Below, in pieces: positions 1-8,297 of a DNA stretch of 45,995 nucleotides (position 1 is the first letter of the stretch; each line of letters opens with the position of its first letter). Source of the stretch: Candidatus Melainabacteria bacterium (GTDB taxonomy: Bacteria; Cyanobacteriota; Vampirovibrionia; Obscuribacterales; Obscuribacteraceae); NCBI GenBank assembly GCA_016212515.1, contig JACRFZ010000123.1:1-45995 (forward strand), read 5' to 3'. A model generated the notes under the pieces. It saw only the letters and a program-made list of their open reading frames with translations, was not told where the DNA came from and searched no databases. The position numbers and the translations under genes are program-made.

Positions 1-1044
1 ATCACGGCATTCCACCGAGAGTACGCCGCTTTCTCTATTTGTGGCCAGGTTTTGCAAGAGGTTGGAAGGGTCGGTGGAACCCAGGTGACCCACCAGGGAT
101 TGCACTTTGTCTTCTTCGCCGGAGACGTTGCCCAGTTTGACCTTTTCGGATTCTTCCGTTTGTCCGTAGAAGGCCTGGTCTTGCAGGGCAATTTCCAGTT
201 GTCTTGAGTTAATCATGCCTTTTTTGACGGCGAGGGCTCCCAGTGAGAGTCGCTGTTTGGCCGGCATATTGTTTTGCTCCATAAGCAGCTCATCGAGCTG
301 CATGCGTGTGAGCATGCCGCCTGCCACCAGGTATTCCTTGATGGTGAAAGCGGTCTGCGATTTGAAGCAGTTCACCAGGAAGGGAATTTTGTTGAAAATA
401 GGATAAATAGCCTTTTCGGACTCAAGCTCTTTCAAGCGCTCGAAGAAGTCTTCCGACTTCAGTCTGCCGCTTGCCACCAGGCGATTGCTGAGGGTGACTA
501 CGGGGGTGTAGTTGTCTATGGCCGCTAGAAGGAGATTGCGCTTGTGGTGGCTTTCCATGTTCAGTTTCATGTTCAGCCCGTTCACGGTCAAGACGGGCAC
601 GCTGGACATGAGCACCTGGTGCGAGAGATCCGTGCTTTCTTCCACAAAGCTCGTGGCATTGCCCAGGGCTGTTTGAATGAATTTGGTCAGGGAGGGCGAA
701 TAGTCGAAGAGTTCGGCGTGGTTATCAAAGACGTGAAAGGTCATCATGCCCGATAGTGATTCGCGAATGATGGCCGTGGCTTTGTCCGACTTGAGGAAAA
801 TGAGGGCGCCGGACAGCTCCAGAAGACCTCGGGATAGTCTGGCGGCTTCGATTAGAATTTCGGAAGGAAAAAGGTAACCGGAGAGGGTGGAATCAACGAT
901 GATGGCATCGTATAACCGCTTAGTTTTTGCTAAGGCGGCAATCTCGTTCAAAAGCTCCGGACCATATCTCAAAACGATGATGTTCTGAGTGCCCTTGTTG
1001 AGCTCTTTCCTGTCTGGCTTTGCTTGGGAAGATTCAACCGCCAT
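1..1044 (-). CDS. STAS-like / DUF4388 protein, 3-prime end missing
   Basis: The reading frame is open from an ATG at 1044 to the left edge (348 codons), so the C-terminus lies outside the window. Residues about 20-115 resemble a STAS domain (anti-sigma-factor antagonist fold): a hydrophobic strand with an Asp (DAIIVDS), an amphipathic helix, a strand ALIFLKSD, and the family-like ending TFHVFDNHAEL. The middle part (about 190-290) has helical repeats of the type L..L..GG.L....L..L, like the N-terminal domain of GspE/PilB ATPases (LGALAVKKGMINSRQLEIAL). The end begins a DUF4388 domain (VQSLVGHLGSTDPSNLLQNL, then ESGVLSVE). Such mosaics are usually signalling or gliding/pilus-associated proteins, but the role here is unknown. 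It is transcribed divergently from the exported protein that starts near 1216. Confidence 0.75.
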   Translation of the reverse strand, partial: MAVESSQAKPDRKELNKGTQNIIVLRYGPELLNEIAALAKTKRLYDAIIVDSTLSGYLFPSEILIEAARLSRGLLELSGALIFLKSDKATAIIRESLSGMMTFHVFDNHAELFDYSPSLTKFIQTALGNATSFVEESTDLSHQVLMSSVPVLTVNGLNMKLNMESHHKRNLLLAAIDNYTPVVTLSNRLVASGRLKSEDFFERLKELESEKAIYPIFNKIPFLVNCFKSQTAFTIKEYLVAGGMLTRMQLDELLMEQNNMPAKQRLSLGALAVKKGMINSRQLEIALQDQAFYGQTEESEKVKLGNVSGEEDKVQSLVGHLGSTDPSNLLQNLATNRESGVLSVECRD

Positions 1045-1215
1045 TGGCTCTTGAAAAGTTATTCGTGGGAGTCCCGTAACTACGTGACCCTGGAGGGTAA
1101 GCATCAATACCTTAACAGATTTCAGTCTTTAAGTGTTTGCCCGGGAATCAGGGGTGTGAGGGGTTATACTCTTGGTATCTTTAGACAACGTAATTGTCGG
1201 CACGAGGTATTTTCC

Positions 1216-2358
1216 TTGCAATCTAACCCCCAAGGGCTGAGTCTGGCTAAGAAGCAGGCAGATCGAAGCAGCATAAGCAAGCCGTTGCTTACTTTTCTAG
1301 CCATGAGCCTCCTGCTTGTCGGCACACCAGGCTTCTGTCTGGAGCCCGAAAAAGCAGCCGAGTCCACATCAGTGGGAAGCGGTACTGTCTTGAAAGGGGA
1401 AGTGAGCTATTGCGTGCCCAAAGGCACAGGCATCAAGCTCAAACTGGCCAGCGTCCCCACCAACGGCATGCGCCTGTTGGACCGGGATCTGGACGGCAAC
1501 CTTTTGCCTGCCCATGTGGGCGATGTGATTTCAGCCCGTACCACGGAAGACATATTCGTGGAGGACAACAAGGTAATTCCGGCCGGCACGATGTTTCGGG
1601 GTAAGGTCTCGAATGTAATTCCACCCAGGCGTTTGCAGAGACCGGGTTGGCTTGAAATTTCTTTTAACGAACTGGAATTGCCCAACGGTACTAAGTTTGC
1701 CTTCCGGGCCGAGGCCGATAATTTTCAGAAATCCACCTGGAAGTCTAAAGGACGAGCCCTGGGCAAATTTACCGCCCATGCTGCCGGTGGTGCCATTGTC
1801 GGCGCTCTGGCCGCTTACAAGATTTTTGGCGCTCAGAATACTGCTGCCATGCACGGCTATAACATCGCCGGTGGGGCCGCGGCCGGGGCCCTCATCGCTG
1901 CCGGTTATGCCATGGCTCAGAAAGGCAAAAAGGCTACTCTGGAGCCCGGAGACGACTTGAATCTCTCCATCGACACCGATTTGCTTATGCCTGCCCTGAC
2001 GGAACCTACTAAAAAGGTTGCCTTCGACAATTTACCGGGACTTTCCATCAAGGTGGAAAAGTCTAAGGTGGTCAAGGATGGGCTGGGCGGCAATTTCTTG
2101 CGTCTGGACGTGGAGATAGAGAACCATACGGAGCAAAGGCTGAATGCCATTGATCTGTTTGCTCGCGACACCAACGGCAATAAGTACCCGACTTCCATGG
2201 GACCCGATGAAGAATCAGGCTTCGGCTTTATTCTTGAACCTTATTCATCACTGCGCACCAGGCTCTATTTCAATTCCAACTATCCCAAGTTGCAGCATGA
2301 ACTGATCTGGCTTGATCATAAGTCCAGACGCATCTGTTTCCGGCAGAAAATTCAGTAA
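1216..2358 (+). CDS. exported glycine-zipper protein of unknown function
   Basis: The mature part is 350 residues or more and no enzyme family is recognised. With a TTG start at 1216 the N-terminus has a basic stretch followed by a hydrophobic core (LLTFLAMSLLLVGTPGFC), a signal peptide or lipoprotein-like leader. A TATACT hexamer at 1165-1170 would start transcription near 1177, which argues for a start downstream of it. The frame remains open back to 1024, so the exact start is uncertain; ATG 1303 would cut into the hydrophobic core. The middle (about 190-245) is a Gly/Ala-rich glycine-zipper segment (HAAGGAIVGALAAY, then GGAAAGALIAAGYA), typical of membrane-inserting outer-membrane-associated proteins. 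Before it lies a beta-rich region with VPAGTMFRGKV-like strands reminiscent of VirB10/TrbI barrels. The C-terminal domain (about 290-380) is beta-rich, like DUF4352-type domains. Likely in the cell envelope. Confidence 0.7.
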   Translation: MQSNPQGLSLAKKQADRSSISKPLLTFLAMSLLLVGTPGFCLEPEKAAESTSVGSGTVLKGEVSYCVPKGTGIKLKLASVPTNGMRLLDRDLDGNLLPAHVGDVISARTTEDIFVEDNKVIPAGTMFRGKVSNVIPPRRLQRPGWLEISFNELELPNGTKFAFRAEADNFQKSTWKSKGRALGKFTAHAAGGAIVGALAAYKIFGAQNTAAMHGYNIAGGAAAGALIAAGYAMAQKGKKATLEPGDDLNLSIDTDLLMPALTEPTKKVAFDNLPGLSIKVEKSKVVKDGLGGNFLRLDVEIENHTEQRLNAIDLFARDTNGNKYPTSMGPDEESGFGFILEPYSSLRTRLYFNSNYPKLQHELIWLDHKSRRICFRQKIQ

Positions 2359-2674
2359 TTTAGAGCCTTCCATAAAATTTTCGGTCTGCTCTTAGTGTTT
2401 CTACGTAGACCGCCATTGACATATCAAGGTGCGATAAACCTATAATGTGGACGTTAACTCACACATTTACCACGGGCCCGAGCCTCACAGTAATTCCCTC
2501 CGTCCTTTTGTTCAGTCGGTCATCCAGCGGGTCATAATTCAGGGCTTCTGAGAAGTTTCTCCAGCTCCATCTAGTACCTGCTTCTATAAATTCCTTTTCC
2601 AAAGCCTGTGTACCAAATGTACTTCAGGTACTATAGAACTTTGCCGCAGGCGGGTTCTGGTGCGAGTATATCCA
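2359..2674. other. intergenic region with a near-consensus promoter and long leader
   Basis: There is no gene in this 316-nt stretch. It contains a strong sigma-70-type promoter (2416-2446, listed separately). Transcription starting near 2453 would give a leader of about 220 nt before the downstream start codon. No convincing terminator follows the upstream gene and I could not assign a known riboswitch to the leader. A second weak -10-like element (TACTAT) lies near 2627. Confidence 0.5.
2416..2446 (+). promoter_or_regulatory. sigma-70-type promoter
   Basis: Both hexamers match the consensus exactly: TTGACA at 2416-2421 and TATAAT at 2441-2446. The spacer is 19 nt, two longer than optimal. 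It would drive the helical-repeat protein that starts at 2675, with a leader of about 220 nt. Confidence 0.6.
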
Positions 2675-3691
2675 ATGTCTACAGTTACCAGCTCCACAAA
2701 TTCTTCGCTTTCCTCACTTTCCTCACCAGGGATGGCGCCGGCTCAGAGCCCGGCTTTGAACCTCAAGTCCGGCACAGGGGAACCGCCTTCTCCTTCCATT
2801 CCCGTACCGGTAATCCTGGATGAAAAGCTTCTGGTCGAGATAGTTCGGGCCTCCGCCATAGTTTCCAGTGAGACACTTGAGCAGGTCATTGATCTGGCCC
2901 GGGTCAGCCAGCGCACTATACTTGATGTTCTTTTCGCCTCGGGCTTTATTGCCAGTTCCGATTACAAGGCCTTCATTCATTGTCACAACATTATCCAGAC
3001 CAAGGTTTTGTTTAAACCCTGGGCCATTGCTTGCTTGCAGCGCACCTTAAGTGAGTTTGTGCCCTTTGAAGAGATGCTGGAAATAATGGAAATGCATCCG
3101 CTCACGGCGCTGAGCGACAGTACTTTTGCTGCTCTGGCTATTTCCACCCAGCTTGTCACTGCTATGGAGTTTGAGAAGGCCAGGCGTCTCAGTCTTTCCT
3201 CCGGTCTTTCCATTGGGCAGAGTTGCTTGAAGCTTGGCTATTTGTGCCATTCTTCTTATCGACTGATGCTGGATTGCTTCAGCCTCTACCGCCTCGGACA
3301 GGCTGATAAGAACACTTTGCGCTCGATTGTGAAAGCAGCCGGTTTTGACTTTATGCGCAGAGGCCGTGAGAATAGAGACTTGCCCCTTACCCAGACTCTT
3401 GCTTCCTATGAGCGACTTGCCGGTGAAGCCGGTCTGGCCGCCGGTCTGGATCTGCTGGTGAAAGCCTCGGTCTTGAGCGAGTCAAGCCTGCTTGCTCTGG
3501 TGGAAGAATCACTGGAGCAGAATGTTTCATTCAGAGCCGTCTTCGTTGATGTATCCGGCTTCAACATACAGGTTCTGGAGACCGCCATCAAAATGGCTGC
3601 TCTAGTGCAAAGCGGTGATTGTGCAATTGACATTGCTTTTACAATTTTGCAGGAAGCAGTGAGGCAGCCCCTGGCCCTCCGCCGCAGCTAG
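2675..3691 (+). CDS. helical-repeat protein, GspE-N-like, unknown function
   Basis: This is a 338-residue protein with no signal peptide and a Ser/Pro-rich N-terminus (about 1-45). It then has consecutive alpha-helical units with a recurring pattern: small-residue helix, Leu-rich helix, turn with Gly (for example LFASGFIASSDYKAF and CLKLGYLCHSSYRLML). The units resemble the N-terminal domain of GspE/PilB-type ATPases and match those in the truncated protein at 1-1044, so the two may share a lineage-specific signalling or motility role. ATG 2675 is chosen; an in-frame GTG at 2660 with AGGCGGG upstream is a realistic alternative adding five residues. A hairpin at 3736-3762 follows. Confidence 0.65.
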   Translation: MSTVTSSTNSSLSSLSSPGMAPAQSPALNLKSGTGEPPSPSIPVPVILDEKLLVEIVRASAIVSSETLEQVIDLARVSQRTILDVLFASGFIASSDYKAFIHCHNIIQTKVLFKPWAIACLQRTLSEFVPFEEMLEIMEMHPLTALSDSTFAALAISTQLVTAMEFEKARRLSLSSGLSIGQSCLKLGYLCHSSYRLMLDCFSLYRLGQADKNTLRSIVKAAGFDFMRRGRENRDLPLTQTLASYERLAGEAGLAAGLDLLVKASVLSESSLLALVEESLEQNVSFRAVFVDVSGFNIQVLETAIKMAALVQSGDCAIDIAFTILQEAVRQPLALRRS

Positions 3692-3735
3692 CTCTTAGCC
3701 CTCTGGCTTGCTCGTAAATGGTTTCTATAAAGGCA

Positions 3736-3762
3736 AGGCAGCTACACTGTGCGTAGCTGCCT
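3736..3762. terminator. hairpin between convergent genes, probable bidirectional terminator
   Basis: A perfect 10-bp stem (AGGCAGCTAC / GTAGCTGCCT) with a 7-nt loop lies between the + strand gene ending at 3691 and the - strand gene ending at 3801. The T-tract is poor on both strands, so termination may be weak. Confidence 0.45.
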
Positions 3763-3800
3763 CAACTTGGCTTGTATTTTGCTCTCAGTACGTTCTGCCT

Positions 3801-4040
3801 TCAGGCTGCCGCTACTAGTTCCACGTCATAGCTCAGTCTGACAAAGTCATACTCTACTCGAATGGAAACGGTGTTTTCCGTGGCGAACTCCAGCCTTACC
3901 CGGCCCAGGTTGTTGGCTGAATATTCAGACCAGTGCTCCGGTACGGAGACAATGACGTTTTCTGGTCCCCATTCTTCCACATAGGCTTTAAGGACCTGAC
4001 AGAGTTTTTCTTCATCGGCGGGGTGCGTGAACATGCTCAT
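3801..4040 (-). CDS. small protein of unknown function, 79 aa
   Basis: A short acidic, soluble protein with no signal peptide. It starts at ATG 4040 with AAGAGG about 8 nt upstream, which supports translation. An in-frame ATG two codons later is possible. Predicted pattern: an N-terminal helix (EEKLCQVLKAYVEEWG) followed by beta strands (NVIVSVPEHW, RVRLEFATE, SIRVEYDFV), a compact alpha/beta fold. No family is recognised. A candidate promoter on the same strand lies at 4071-4101. Confidence 0.6.
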   Translation of the reverse strand: MSMFTHPADEEKLCQVLKAYVEEWGPENVIVSVPEHWSEYSANNLGRVRLEFATENTVSIRVEYDFVRLSYDVELVAAA

Positions 4041-4070
4041 TTCTAAAGCCTCTTAGTGGCGGGTTCCTTG

Positions 4071-4101
4071 CCAATACTTTAGGTAATAGAGCGGTTGTCA
4101 A
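4071..4101 (-). promoter_or_regulatory. candidate promoter for the 79-aa protein
   Basis: On the - strand, TTGACA (complement of 4096-4101) is followed after 19 nt by TATTGG (complement of 4071-4076). The -35 is perfect; the -10 and the spacing are poor. Confidence 0.3.
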
Positions 4102-4170
4102 CAACTGGTGGTTTCCCCCCCGGGTATCGTAGGATTCCCCTGGTGGAGCCGGTTTTTGTGCAATCCGGTG

Positions 4171-5307
4171 CTAGCGGGTTGTTCCCGCTTGCCCCTGGTA
4201 GAGCATTTGTATCGAACGGCTGTCTCTAAGGCCTAGATGCGGTTCTTTATCAACAAAGCGCACGGTGAAGAACATGACGTCGGCGGGATTATTGGTATGT
4301 CCGCCAAAACCCAGGGCGTGTCCAATTTCGTGCAGGCAAGTTTGTTTGAGGAAGTTTTCCGTCACCGGCAGGGCAGGCATGAGCGGCACGGTGAGTAGCT
4401 TTATTGAGCCCTGGCAAATGCCTTTGGAGTCGGCTGAAATATTGGTTTCTCCGGCCTCGGCTCGGTTCCTGAGGCTGCCGGCGTCTCCCAGCCAGGAGCA
4501 GGTGAGGTTGGCATCGGCCGGTTTGTCCACAAATTGGAAGCTGACCAGTCCCTGACTGGCTTCGGACCATTCGTTGAAACTATTGCGCAGTACCCGATCA
4601 AAACTTGGCTTGAAACCGTTGACGCCCGTACCGGGAGCCACATAGACCTTGATTGGCATGCGGCTGGCCGGCCAGCTCAAGAGTTGACCCCGCAGTTCCT
4701 TCAGATAATTATCAGCCGGCGTGCCGACGCTCTCCACAGCCAGGGTGCCTTCAGCAATCTCTTTGCGCATGCCGGCTACTATGGCTTTCACCTTAGGGGC
4801 GTCCGGGTGGGTGGGGAAGCGGTTTACGAAGGCCGTATAGGTATCCAGGGATTTCTGCACCTTGCCCTGGCTCTGATAGAGTCCGCCCAGCGACATCAGG
4901 GCCACAGCCAGGTCCGGTTTGAGGCTGACGGCTTGTTCCAACTCGGCTTGTGCTTCTTCGGTGCGGCCGAGCTTGGCCAGACCTAAGCCCAGATTGTTGT
5001 GCACTTCCGCCACATCGGGGGCCAGCCTGGCTGCTTCCGTCAATTTGTTGACTGCTTCTTCGTTGCGATTGGCTTGCAGGAGCGGTACCGACTCTTGCAA
5101 AAGCTTGTAAGCGTCCACCGTTTCTTTGCTGGCCGGTTTGCCGTTGATCAGGTAGTACTGCCCCTGGGCAGGCACCGAGGAGGGCAGCGAAAGAGCGAGG
5201 GACAGTGAGCAAAGAGGAGCCAGGAAAAGGCAAAAGGTAGTTTTACCCTGGCGCTCTTTGACCTTTTTACTTTCCGGGCCTTGCACCGCAAAACTACCTT
5301 TTGGCAT
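4171..5307 (-). CDS. exported TPR protein with matrixin-like zinc metallopeptidase domain
   Basis: A 378-residue protein. Residues 1-48 form a long basic leader and a hydrophobic signal segment (CLFLAPLCSLSLALSLPSSVPAQG). Residues about 65-170 hold three TPR-type helical pairs (for example AEVHNNLGLGLAKLGRTEEAQAEL). Residues about 215-375 resemble the catalytic domain of matrixins/metzincins: the zinc motif HEIGHALGFGGH is present (HExGHxxGxxH, with Glu as general base). The substrate is unknown; the domain is expected to act outside the cytoplasm, with the TPRs as a protein-binding module. ATG 5307 has GGAAGAG just upstream. It starts 25 nt after pgk ends, so it may be co-transcribed with pgk. 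Confidence 0.8.
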   Translation of the reverse strand: MPKGSFAVQGPESKKVKERQGKTTFCLFLAPLCSLSLALSLPSSVPAQGQYYLINGKPASKETVDAYKLLQESVPLLQANRNEEAVNKLTEAARLAPDVAEVHNNLGLGLAKLGRTEEAQAELEQAVSLKPDLAVALMSLGGLYQSQGKVQKSLDTYTAFVNRFPTHPDAPKVKAIVAGMRKEIAEGTLAVESVGTPADNYLKELRGQLLSWPASRMPIKVYVAPGTGVNGFKPSFDRVLRNSFNEWSEASQGLVSFQFVDKPADANLTCSWLGDAGSLRNRAEAGETNISADSKGICQGSIKLLTVPLMPALPVTENFLKQTCLHEIGHALGFGGHTNNPADVMFFTVRFVDKEPHLGLRDSRSIQMLYQGQAGTTR

Positions 5308-5332
5308 TTTTCTCTTCCTATCTAATTTGGTT

Positions 5333-6586
5333 TCAGGAACAGCTCAGGGCTGCTTCTTTTTCATCCAGACATTTTATGCCGGGCAAGGGCAGTCCTTCCA
5401 GGTATTCGAGAGAAGCGCCGCCGCCGGTACCGACATGGGTCAGCTTACTGTCTTCAACCCCTTTTTGTTTGAGGGCGGAAACGGAATCTCCACCTCCGAC
5501 GATGGTCCGGGCTCCACCTGCCGTCAACTCTATAAGAGTCTCTATAAGGGCATATGTTCCCTTCTCGAAGCCTTCCATCTCGAATACACCCAGCGGTCCG
5601 TTCCAGAGCACGGTGCGGGCTGTTTTGAGGGCTTCATCGATGGCTTTGATGGTTTTGGGGCCGACATCCAGTCCGATTTTATCAGCCGGCATTTTATCGG
5701 CGTCAACGATCTCGGTGGCCGTACCGGCTTTCATTTCGGCGGCTACCACCACATCAAGGGGCAAGATAAGCTTGACGCCTCTAGTTTTGGCTTTCTCGAT
5801 AAGCTCGCGGCAGTAAGCCAATTTGTCGTCTTCCACCAGTGATTTGCCGACTTCCAGACCCTGCGCTTTCAAGAAGCTGAAGGCCATGGCTCCGCCTATG
5901 ACCAGAATGTCTACTTTAGCGAGCAGATTTTCCAGCACGCCTATCTTGCTGGACACCTTGGCGCCACCAATGATGGTGGCGAAAGGATGGACGCAAGTGG
6001 CATCATCGAGAGCGGAGGAAAGCATTTCTATTTCTTTGGCAACAAGATCGCCTGCCAGAGCTGGTTTGATAAATTTGGTCACGCCCTCGGTGGAGGCATG
6101 GGCGCGGTGGGCGGTACCGAATGCGTCGTTGACGTACATATCGGCCAGGGCCGCTAGTTTCTTGGCGAACTCGGCGTCGTTCTTCTCTTCTTCTTCATAG
6201 AAGCGCACGTTTTCCAGAAGCGTCACTTCGCCGTTCTTCATGGCTTTGACGGTGCTTTCTGCTTTTTCGCCGATGCAATCTTCGGCAAAGTGCACGACTT
6301 TGTGGCCCATGTCGGCCAGCAATTTCTTGAGATGCTCGGCGATGGGCTTCAGTGAATACTTGGCCGAAGGCTTGCCTTTGGGTCTGCCCAGGTGTGATAC
6401 GAGCACAACCCTGGCGCCGGCCTTGGCCAGAAAGTCGATGGTGGACAGGGCGCCTTTGATGCGGGAATCATCGGCGACGGTGCCGTCTTCCTTCTGGGGC
6501 ACATTGAAATCAACTCTGACCAGAACGGTCTTGCCGTTGAATTTTTCCTGACCGTGGTCGCGAATGGTGCGTTTGCTGGTGCTCAT
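5333..6586 (-). CDS. pgk: phosphoglycerate kinase
   Basis: Transfers phosphate from 1,3-bisphosphoglycerate to ADP in cytosolic glycolysis (reverse in gluconeogenesis). The 417-residue length fits the family. Landmarks: VLVRVDFNVPQ with substrate-binding Asp and Asn near the N-terminus, SHLGRPKG (about 65-71), LLENVRFY (about 123), the hinge and nucleotide-binding part with GGAKVSSKIGVL (about 208), WNGPLGVFE (about 340) and the Gly-rich IVGGGDSVSAL (about 375). It lies downstream of gap in the same direction, with a strong terminator between them (6634-6671), so pgk relies on read-through or its own promoter. Confidence 0.97.
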   Translation of the reverse strand: MSTSKRTIRDHGQEKFNGKTVLVRVDFNVPQKEDGTVADDSRIKGALSTIDFLAKAGARVVLVSHLGRPKGKPSAKYSLKPIAEHLKKLLADMGHKVVHFAEDCIGEKAESTVKAMKNGEVTLLENVRFYEEEEKNDAEFAKKLAALADMYVNDAFGTAHRAHASTEGVTKFIKPALAGDLVAKEIEMLSSALDDATCVHPFATIIGGAKVSSKIGVLENLLAKVDILVIGGAMAFSFLKAQGLEVGKSLVEDDKLAYCRELIEKAKTRGVKLILPLDVVVAAEMKAGTATEIVDADKMPADKIGLDVGPKTIKAIDEALKTARTVLWNGPLGVFEMEGFEKGTYALIETLIELTAGGARTIVGGGDSVSALKQKGVEDSKLTHVGTGGGASLEYLEGLPLPGIKCLDEKEAALSCS

Positions 6587-6633
6587 ATTTTAGGCCTCGC
6601 TTTTGGCGTTGTTTGACTTCAGTCGAAATAAGA

Positions 6634-6671
6634 AAAGCCCCCGCCCATTCTAACTTTCGGGCGGGGGCTTT
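6634..6671 (-). terminator. intrinsic terminator after gap
   Basis: A perfect 13-bp GC-rich stem (AAAGCCCCCGCCC / GGGCGGGGGCTTT) with a 12-nt loop. On the - strand it is followed by TTTTCTTATTT, a good U-tract. It sits about 12 nt past the gap stop codon and about 48 nt before the pgk start. Confidence 0.85.
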
Positions 6672-6682
6672 CTGTCTGCTTC

Positions 6683-7708
6683 TTACTTAGCAGCTACCGG
6701 GAGCTTTTTTGCTACGAGGGTAGCGAGCTCGACCAGGCGGTTGCTGTAACCCCACTCGTTGTCGTACCAGGCCAGAACTTTGACCATACGCTCACCGACG
6801 ATCATGGTCAGGTCGGCATCAACAATGGAGGAAATTTTGTTGCCGCAGAAGTCTACGGAAACCAGGGGCTTGTCGCTATAGGCGAGGTAGCCTTTCAGTT
6901 TGCCTTCGGAAGCGCCTTTCAGCACTTTGTTTACTTCTTCGACGGTGACTTCTTTCTTGAGGGTGGCTACCAGGTCAACGACGGAGACGTTGGGGGTAGG
7001 CACGCGCATGGCGAAGCCGTTCAGTTTGCCTTTCAGGTGGGGCATTACCAGACCGATGGCTTTAGCAGCACCGGTGCTGGAGGGGATCATGGAAACGGCA
7101 GCAGCTCTTGCTCTTCTCAGATCGCTGTGAGCGGCATCGAGCAGTTTCTGATCGAGGGTGTAGGAGTGGATGGTGGTCATCAAACCGTGTTCGATACCGA
7201 AGGCATCATCAAGGGCTTTAGCCAGAGGAGCCAGGCAGTTGGTGGTGCAGCTGGCGTTGGAGATGATGTGGTGTTTATCGGGATCGTAGTTCTCGTGGTT
7301 GACACCCAGAACGATGGTGATGTCTTCGTTCTTGGCGGGAGCGGAGATGAGAACTTTCTTGGCGCCGGCTTTCACGTGGGCTTTAGCTTTTTCAGCGTCG
7401 GTGAAGGCACCGGAGCATTCCAGCACCATGTCTACGTTGAGCTTGGCCCAGGGGCAGTTGGCAGGATCTTTCTCAGCAGAGAAATGAATGCTTTTGCCGT
7501 TTACGACGAGGGCGTCTTCAGTGTGGGAAATTTCATGCTTGAATTCGCCCAGCACTGAGTCGAATTGCAGAAGGTGGGCGGACTGTTCCAGATTCTGGAA
7601 GGGATCATTGATAGCCACGATTTCCCATTCTTTGGGAGCGGCTTCGATGTAAGCCCGGAAAACGTTGCGGCCGATACGACCAAAGCCATTAATTGCTACT
7701 CTTGCCAT
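6683..7708 (-). CDS. gap: glyceraldehyde-3-phosphate dehydrogenase
   Basis: Oxidises glyceraldehyde 3-phosphate to 1,3-bisphosphoglycerate with NAD(P). 341 residues, a normal length. The Rossmann motif INGFGRIGRNVFRA is at the N-terminus and the cofactor-selecting Asp follows in VAINDP, which suggests NAD use. The catalytic Cys lies in SNASCTTNCLAPL (about 155), the catalytic His in the TTIHSYT region, and WYDNEWGYSNR is near the end. ATG 7708 is preceded by GAGGAG about 10 nt upstream. The gene is divergent from the NifU-type gene at 7969. Confidence 0.97.
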   Translation of the reverse strand: MARVAINGFGRIGRNVFRAYIEAAPKEWEIVAINDPFQNLEQSAHLLQFDSVLGEFKHEISHTEDALVVNGKSIHFSAEKDPANCPWAKLNVDMVLECSGAFTDAEKAKAHVKAGAKKVLISAPAKNEDITIVLGVNHENYDPDKHHIISNASCTTNCLAPLAKALDDAFGIEHGLMTTIHSYTLDQKLLDAAHSDLRRARAAAVSMIPSSTGAAKAIGLVMPHLKGKLNGFAMRVPTPNVSVVDLVATLKKEVTVEEVNKVLKGASEGKLKGYLAYSDKPLVSVDFCGNKISSIVDADLTMIVGERMVKVLAWYDNEWGYSNRLVELATLVAKKLPVAAK

Positions 7709-7968
7709 CTTTTAATAACTCCTCGTTGGATGAGACGGGCAGAAGCTCGGCGCTTCCACCCTGACTGGCGTTGACCTAGAGGATAAGGCGAAAATCGCCG
7801 AAAGCGCCGGTTTTTTATTAGACTTTAAGCCTTTGCTACGGCATTGTTGCAAAGTTTCTCTTGATTTCCCGTTTCCGAACATCCTTAACATCCTGGGAAA
7901 TTTTGCGCCAACCTCTTGGTGACGCCTGTAGAATAGGCTGTACATTCAGTTAGAGAGGACCTTGTCAG

Positions 7969-8187
7969 ATGAAGGAAAAAGTTGAAGCCGTATTGGAGAA
8001 GATCCGTCCCATGCTGATGATGGACGGCGGCAATATCGAGCTTGTGGAAGTCAAAGACGGCGAAGTTTTTGTGCACCTGGTCGGTGCTTGCGGCATGTGC
8101 CCCAGTTCCACCATGACCCTGAAGATGGGTGTGGAAAGAGCAATTAAGGAAGAGATTCCCGAAATTAAAAGGGTGGTGCAGGTCTAG
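7969..8187 (+). CDS. NifU C-terminal-domain (Nfu) iron-sulfur scaffold protein
   Basis: A 72-residue stand-alone Nfu domain that carries or delivers Fe-S clusters to client apoproteins. It shows the family hallmarks MMDGGNIELVEV near residue 20 and the cluster-binding CGMCPSS (two Cys separated by two residues) at about 43-49, followed by the helix LKMGVERAIKEEIPEI. The size matches the short cyanobacterial NifU-like proteins. A TAGAAT element at 7929-7934 may be its -10. It is monocistronic: the hairpin at 8222-8253 follows and the next gene is convergent. Confidence 0.9.
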   Translation: MKEKVEAVLEKIRPMLMMDGGNIELVEVKDGEVFVHLVGACGMCPSSTMTLKMGVERAIKEEIPEIKRVVQV

Positions 8188-8221
8188 GACTTAGACTTCC
8201 GCACCGCGGTTGTGCATTTGG

Positions 8222-8253
8222 CAAGCAAGAAATTGGCAACAGTTTCTTGCTTG
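8222..8253. terminator. hairpin between convergent genes
   Basis: A perfect 11-bp stem (CAAGCAAGAAA / TTTCTTGCTTG) with a 10-nt loop. On the + strand it is followed by TTTGCTT. It ends the Nfu transcript and sits between convergent genes. Confidence 0.55.
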
Positions 8254-8297
8254 TTTGCTTCTGAGCGTCAGGTCTTTAGAGGCTGCCCACCGAGTTT

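Noticed and set aside
531..756. Short + strand frames within the first kilobase
   Set aside because: They lie opposite the convincing - strand STAS/DUF4388 coding region.
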